64,000 nucleotides of DNA from DASRFA01 sp035651755 (GTDB lineage Bacteria > Desulfobacterota > Binatia > UBA12015). The notes under the pieces are model-generated. The model did no database searches and had not been told where the DNA came from. It worked only from the letters and a program-made list of their open reading frames with translations. The DNA lies in contig DASRFA010000040.1 in assembly GCA_035651755.1 (NCBI GenBank), positions 124,001-188,000 on the forward strand, in the 5' to 3' direction. Shown here one piece after another: positions 60,744 through 64,000 of the stretch. Made by a program: the position numbers and the translations under genes. Within the stretch, counting starts at the first letter, position 1; each line of letters starts with the position of its first letter.

Positions 60744-61993
60744 GGCGCGAGCGCCTTCGCGAGGATCGCGAGGCCCTCGTCGATCTGGGCGTCCGTGACG
60801 ACGAGCGGCGGCGCGATCCGGAGCACGCGCTCGGCGGTCACGTTGAAGAGGAGCCCGGCGGCGAGCGCGCGCGACGCGACGTCGCCCGCGACGGCGGCGT
60901 CGCGCACCACGACGCCGAGGAGGAGTCCGAGCCCGCGCACCTCGACGATCCGGTCGGGGTGCCGGCGCGCGAGCTCGTCGAGTCCGGCGCGGAGGCGCGC
61001 CGCGGCCGCCCGCGCGCGCGGCAGCGTCTTCCCGTCGGTCAGGACCTCGAGCGTGGCGACGGCGGCGGCGTTGGTGAGGGCATTGCCCCCGAACGTCGAT
61101 CCGTGCGCGCCGAGGTCGAGCCCTTCCGCGGCGCGCTCGTTGCACACCATCGCGCCGACCGGCACGCCGTTCCCGAGCGACTTCGCGAGCGTCATCACGT
61201 CCGGGACCGCGTCCATCTGCTCGTACGCGAAGAGCGTGCCCGTTCGGCCGCAGCCGGTCTGCACCTCGTCGAAGAGGAGGAGCAGGTCGTTTCGGTCGCA
61301 CAGCTCGCGCAGCGCGCGCAGGTACCCCGGCGGCGGAACGACGACCCCACCCTCGCCCTGCACCGGCTCGACGAGGATCGCGACCGTGTGCGGGCCGATC
61401 GCCTCTTCCGCGGCGCGCGCATCGCCAAAAGGCACGTAGCGGAAGCCCGGCAGCCCGGGCTCGAAGCCGCGGCGCACCTTCTCCTGGCCGGTCGCGGCGA
61501 TCGTCGCCATCGTGCGGCCGTGGAACGAGCCGAGCGTCGTCAGGATCTCGAACCGTCCGCCGCGCGCGTGGCCGAAGCGCCGCGCGGCCTTGATCGCGGC
61601 CTCGTTCGCCTCGGCGCCGCTGTTGCAGAGGAAGACCCGCTCGCCGAACGAGTGGCGGCAGAGGAGCTCGGCGAGCCGCGACTGCGGCTCCGAGTGGTGC
61701 AGGTTCGAGACGTGGACGATGGTCTCGGCCTGGCGCTGGATCGCCGCCGTGACCGCCGGATGGCAGTGACCGAGGTTCGTGCAGAGGATGCTCGAGAACC
61801 AGTCGAGGATGCGGCGGCCGTCGCCGTCCCAGATCTCGGCGCCGCGGCCGCGGACGATCGCGAGGTCGCCGCGCGGGTAGACCGGGACGAGGTAGCGCCG
61901 GTTGCGCGCGGCGATCGCGGCGCTGCCGGTGGTCCGGGGCGGCTCGGCTCTCTGCTCGGCGCCGGCGGTCGCGGCCGCCTCCGGGGCGCTCAC
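60740..61993 (-). CDS. argD: Acetylornithine aminotransferase
   Basis: A 417-residue fold-I aminotransferase: CNSGAEANEAAIK binds PLP phosphate, LLLFDEVQTGCGRTG carries the PLP Asp, and DVMTLAKSLGNG the Schiff-base Lys (about residue 275). The first 25 residues are a low-complexity Ala/Glu leader. GTG 61993 overlaps argB's stop (GTGA). In the arginine operon it converts N-acetylglutamate semialdehyde to acetylornithine. Confidence 0.95.
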
Positions 61994-62931
61994 GCCCCGC
62001 TCCGGGCGCCCGCGCCGCGGGCGGCCGTCCGCGCGGGTCGCGCCGGACGGCCGTGCGACGACCCGCCGTGGCGCGAGAACTCGGTGCCGACCCCCTGGTC
62101 GGTGAAGACCTCGAGCAGGACGGCGTGCCGGACGCGGCCGTCGATGATGTGCACCTTCCGGACGCCGCCGCCGAGCGCCTGGAGGCAGCACTCGACCTTC
62201 GGGATCATGCCCGCCGTCACCACGCCTCGCGCGATCATCTCTTCCGCCTCGCTCGCGCGAAGCGTCGGGATCACCGCGCCGCTCGCGTCCATGATCCCGG
62301 GGACGTCGGTCAGGAGGAGCAGCTTCTCCGCCTCGAGCGCCTCGGCGATCTTTCCGGCGGCCGTGTCGGCGTTGATGTTCAGGCTCTCGCCTTCGGCGCT
62401 CGTGCCGATCGGCGCGATGACCGGGATGAAGTCGCGCTCCTCGAGCGCGCGCACGAGCTCGGGATTGACGCCGACGACCTCGCCGACCTGCCCGAGGTCG
62501 CCGTCGGTGCCCTCGGCGGCGATGCGGCGTGCGACGATCAGGTTGCCGTCCTTCCCGGAGAAGCCGACGGCCCGGCCGCCGGCCTGGTGGATCATCGAGA
62601 CGATCTCGCCGTTGATCTGCCCGGCGAGCACCATCTCGACGACGCGCATCGTCGGCTCGTCCGTCACCCGCAGGCCGCGGTGGAACTTCGACTCGATCTG
62701 GAGGTCCGACAGCATGCGGTCGATCTGCGGGCCGCCGCCGTGCACGACCACCGGGTTCATGCCGACGAATTTGAGCAGCACGACGTCGTGCGCGAACGCC
62801 TGCTTCAGGTCGGCGTCGAGCATCGCCGCGCCGCCGTACTTGACGACGATCGTCTTCCCCGCGAAGCGCCGGATGTAGGGAAGCGCCTCGAGGAGGATCT
62901 CGGCGCGCTGGATCAGCGTGGGATCCGCCAC
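61990..62931 (-). CDS. argB: Acetylglutamate kinase
   Basis: A 313-residue amino-acid kinase: KTIVVKYGGAAM (N-terminal Gly loop), VVHGGGPQID and NINADTAAGKIAEAL. The C-terminal residues after about 285 are Arg/Ser/Ala-rich and look disordered. GTG 62931 begins exactly at the family (VADPTLIQRAEILLEALPYI); a GTG at 63003 would add 24 residues not typical of ArgB. It is the first arg gene of the run argB-argD-argF-argG. Confidence 0.92.
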   Translation of the reverse strand: MADPTLIQRAEILLEALPYIRRFAGKTIVVKYGGAAMLDADLKQAFAHDVVLLKFVGMNPVVVHGGGPQIDRMLSDLQIESKFHRGLRVTDEPTMRVVEMVLAGQINGEIVSMIHQAGGRAVGFSGKDGNLIVARRIAAEGTDGDLGQVGEVVGVNPELVRALEERDFIPVIAPIGTSAEGESLNINADTAAGKIAEALEAEKLLLLTDVPGIMDASGAVIPTLRASEAEEMIARGVVTAGMIPKVECCLQALGGGVRKVHIIDGRVRHAVLLEVFTDQGVGTEFSRHGGSSHGRPARPARTAARGAGARSGA

Positions 62932-63042
62932 GCGCTCGCGATACGCAAAGGGCGGGTGCGCTGCAACATCGTCGCCGATGGCGGCGCTTCCCGCCCTCTC
63001 CACGAGCGTGTCGCGCCACCGCGACGCCGGATGATCGGGCTC

Positions 63043-63939
63043 CTAGCGCTTCGTCGCGGGCGCTGGCTCCGGCGGCAGGACGACCCGGTCGCCGATCGCG
63101 AGACCGGAGACGATCTCGACGTAGTCGTTCATGAGCGTCTCGCCCGTCCGCACCGATACGGTGCCGGCGCGACCGTCGCGATCGACGCGGACGGCTTTGG
63201 TCTCGCCGGCCTCGCTGCGGATCGCGCTCGCGGGCACCGCGAGGACGCGGCGATCGCGCACCGTGAGCAGCACCGCCGCGGAGAGCCCGGGGCGGAGATC
63301 GGGGTTCTCTCGCAGCGCAGCGACGAAGCGCTGCGGGCCGGGGCGCGCGGAGTCGGGCGATTCGACCACGTGGGCCGGGAGCGGCTCGGCGAACGACTGG
63401 ACGCGCACGCTCACCCCGTCGGTGACGCCGAGGTGCGGCATCGGCTCCTTCTCGATCTCGAGGAGGTAGCGGGCGCCGGCGGGCGCGATGGTCAGGATCT
63501 CCTCGCCCTCGGCGATCGGCTCGCCGGCGCGTCGCGCGACGCCGGCGACCCAGCCGTCCTGCGCCGCAGCGACCGCGACGCCTTCGCCCGCGCCGCCGGC
63601 CGGCGCCGCATCGGCCGGTCGCACGTGCGCGACGACGTCGCCCGCCCGCACGCGATCGCCGGTCGCGACCTTCACGTCGGCGAGCACGCCCTTTGCGGGC
63701 GACGACACGGTCGCGGTGCCTTCGGGACGGAGGACGCCGGGCATCTCGACCGCACGCGCGGTCCAGCGCCACTCGACGGGAGCGAGCGGCGCGTCGGCGG
63801 GGACGATGGCCGCGTCGGCGGCGCGCGCCGGCGGCGACGCGCCCGCGCTTGCGACCGCGAGGACCACGACCGCCGTCAGCACGACGCGCGGACGTCGATC
63901 CGGATGCCCGGTCCGAGCCACGCGCTCAGCGCCGGCCAC
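63043..63939 (-). CDS. Efflux periplasmic adaptor (HlyD/RND membrane-fusion type)
   Basis: A 298-residue exported protein: N-terminal signal/anchor (about residues 19-40), a biotinyl-lipoyl-type barrel (GVLADVKVATGDRVRAGDVVAHV and WVAGVARRAGEPIAEGEEIL), and beta-barrel/membrane-proximal parts (RVLAVPASAIRSEAG, VSGLAIGDRVVLPPEP). It lacks the long alpha-helical hairpin of typical AcrA/MacA proteins, so it may suit a smaller transporter. GTG start at 63939 overlaps the preceding partial gene by 14 bases, implying coupling with a transporter gene beyond the right edge. Confidence 0.8.
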   Translation of the reverse strand: MAGAERVARTGHPDRRPRVVLTAVVVLAVASAGASPPARAADAAIVPADAPLAPVEWRWTARAVEMPGVLRPEGTATVSSPAKGVLADVKVATGDRVRAGDVVAHVRPADAAPAGGAGEGVAVAAAQDGWVAGVARRAGEPIAEGEEILTIAPAGARYLLEIEKEPMPHLGVTDGVSVRVQSFAEPLPAHVVESPDSARPGPQRFVAALRENPDLRPGLSAAVLLTVRDRRVLAVPASAIRSEAGETKAVRVDRDGRAGTVSVRTGETLMNDYVEIVSGLAIGDRVVLPPEPAPATKR

Positions 63940-64000
63940 GGCCGGACTCGAGGCCGACGTGGCGCGCGAGCTCCCGGTGGATCAGCGCCACGCGCTCGAC
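63926..64000 (-). CDS. 3' end of an upstream gene (partial)
   Basis: The minus strand from the right edge reads 24 codons (beginning VERVALIHRELARHVG) to a TGA at 63926-63928. The fragment overlaps the adaptor start by 14 bases, as is common here for coupled genes. Too short to identify; an efflux transporter component is plausible by position. Confidence 0.35.
   Translation of the reverse strand, partial: VERVALIHRELARHVGLESGRGRR

Noticed and set aside
62932..63003. Longer argB start at GTG 63003
   Set aside because: It adds 24 residues not seen in acetylglutamate kinases; kept as an alternative only.

Overview
The window is 64 kb of very GC-rich DNA packed with genes that frequently overlap by four bases (xTGA stop/start junctions). 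It comes from a Gram-negative bacterium: there is a Pqi/MCE envelope-transport operon, many lipoproteins, an FtsE/FtsX/EnvC-like system, RpoH, a sigma-54 activator and an LptM-like lipoprotein. The gene content (crotonyl-CoA carboxylase/reductase, B12-type radical SAM, COQ4-like protein, dap and arg clusters) suggests a soil or uncultured deltaproteobacterial-type lineage (Desulfobacterota, Myxococcota or Binatota-like). That placement is inference. I see no rRNA, tRNA, CRISPR, phage or transposase gene; the only mobile-looking item is a 171-bp imperfect palindrome at 8043-8213.

Layout. 1-3034 (minus): two large membrane proteins of the YfhO/glycosyltransferase-C type, divergent from a sulfatase-fold hydrolase (3103-4551). 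4572-8000: an acyl carrier protein, a LnmK-like acyltransferase/decarboxylase, a 35-residue membrane peptide ending in FIYQGF, an exported methyltransferase-like lipoprotein and an MBOAT O-acyltransferase. 8210-11866: surface polysaccharide enzymes (two glycosyltransferases, a hexapeptide acyltransferase, a methyltransferase). 11955-16722: an MdlAB-like heterodimeric ABC exporter and a lipoprotein aminopeptidase. 16815-21131: a GAF sigma-54 activator, a candidate sigma-54 promoter with a small ORF, a B12-binding radical SAM enzyme and a COQ4-like protein. 21213-24786: housekeeping and small proteins including an Lgt-TlpA fusion. 24890-28080: a Fur-box-preceded iron uptake operon (P19-like, FTR1, cytochrome c). 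28160-32007: ftsE, an ftsX-envC fusion and ctpA. 32252-35974: xseA-xseB-ispA-tlyA. 36099-38557: rpoZ, a DnaJ-like chaperone and rpoH. 38921-43027: pqiA1-pqiA2-pqiB-pqiC and a lipoprotein. 43072-48079 (minus): phosphoesterase, ccr, MBL hydrolase, cobalamin adenosyltransferase and an incomplete hybrid kinase. 48101-55830: folK, an RRM protein, dapF-dapA-dapB, lysA, an LptM-like lipoprotein and argH. 55960-58643: a second MBOAT with an SGNH partner. 58591-63003: argB-argD-argF-argG. 63043-64000: an efflux adaptor and a partial gene.

The most notable reading is at 4572-8000. It looks like a Dlt-like envelope-acylation module in which a LnmK-family enzyme, rather than an AMP-forming ligase, would load the carrier protein, and in which the C-terminal FxYxxF acyl-relay motif sits on a separate microprotein. 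The second MBOAT, at 55960-57441, carries the same kind of motif (FIYFEF) at its own C-terminus and the first MBOAT has none. This complementary distribution is the best internal evidence that the tiny gene is real and functional. Two other fusions (Lgt-TlpA and FtsX-EnvC) use the same design: an extra membrane segment after the last native helix carries a normally separate periplasmic partner across the membrane.
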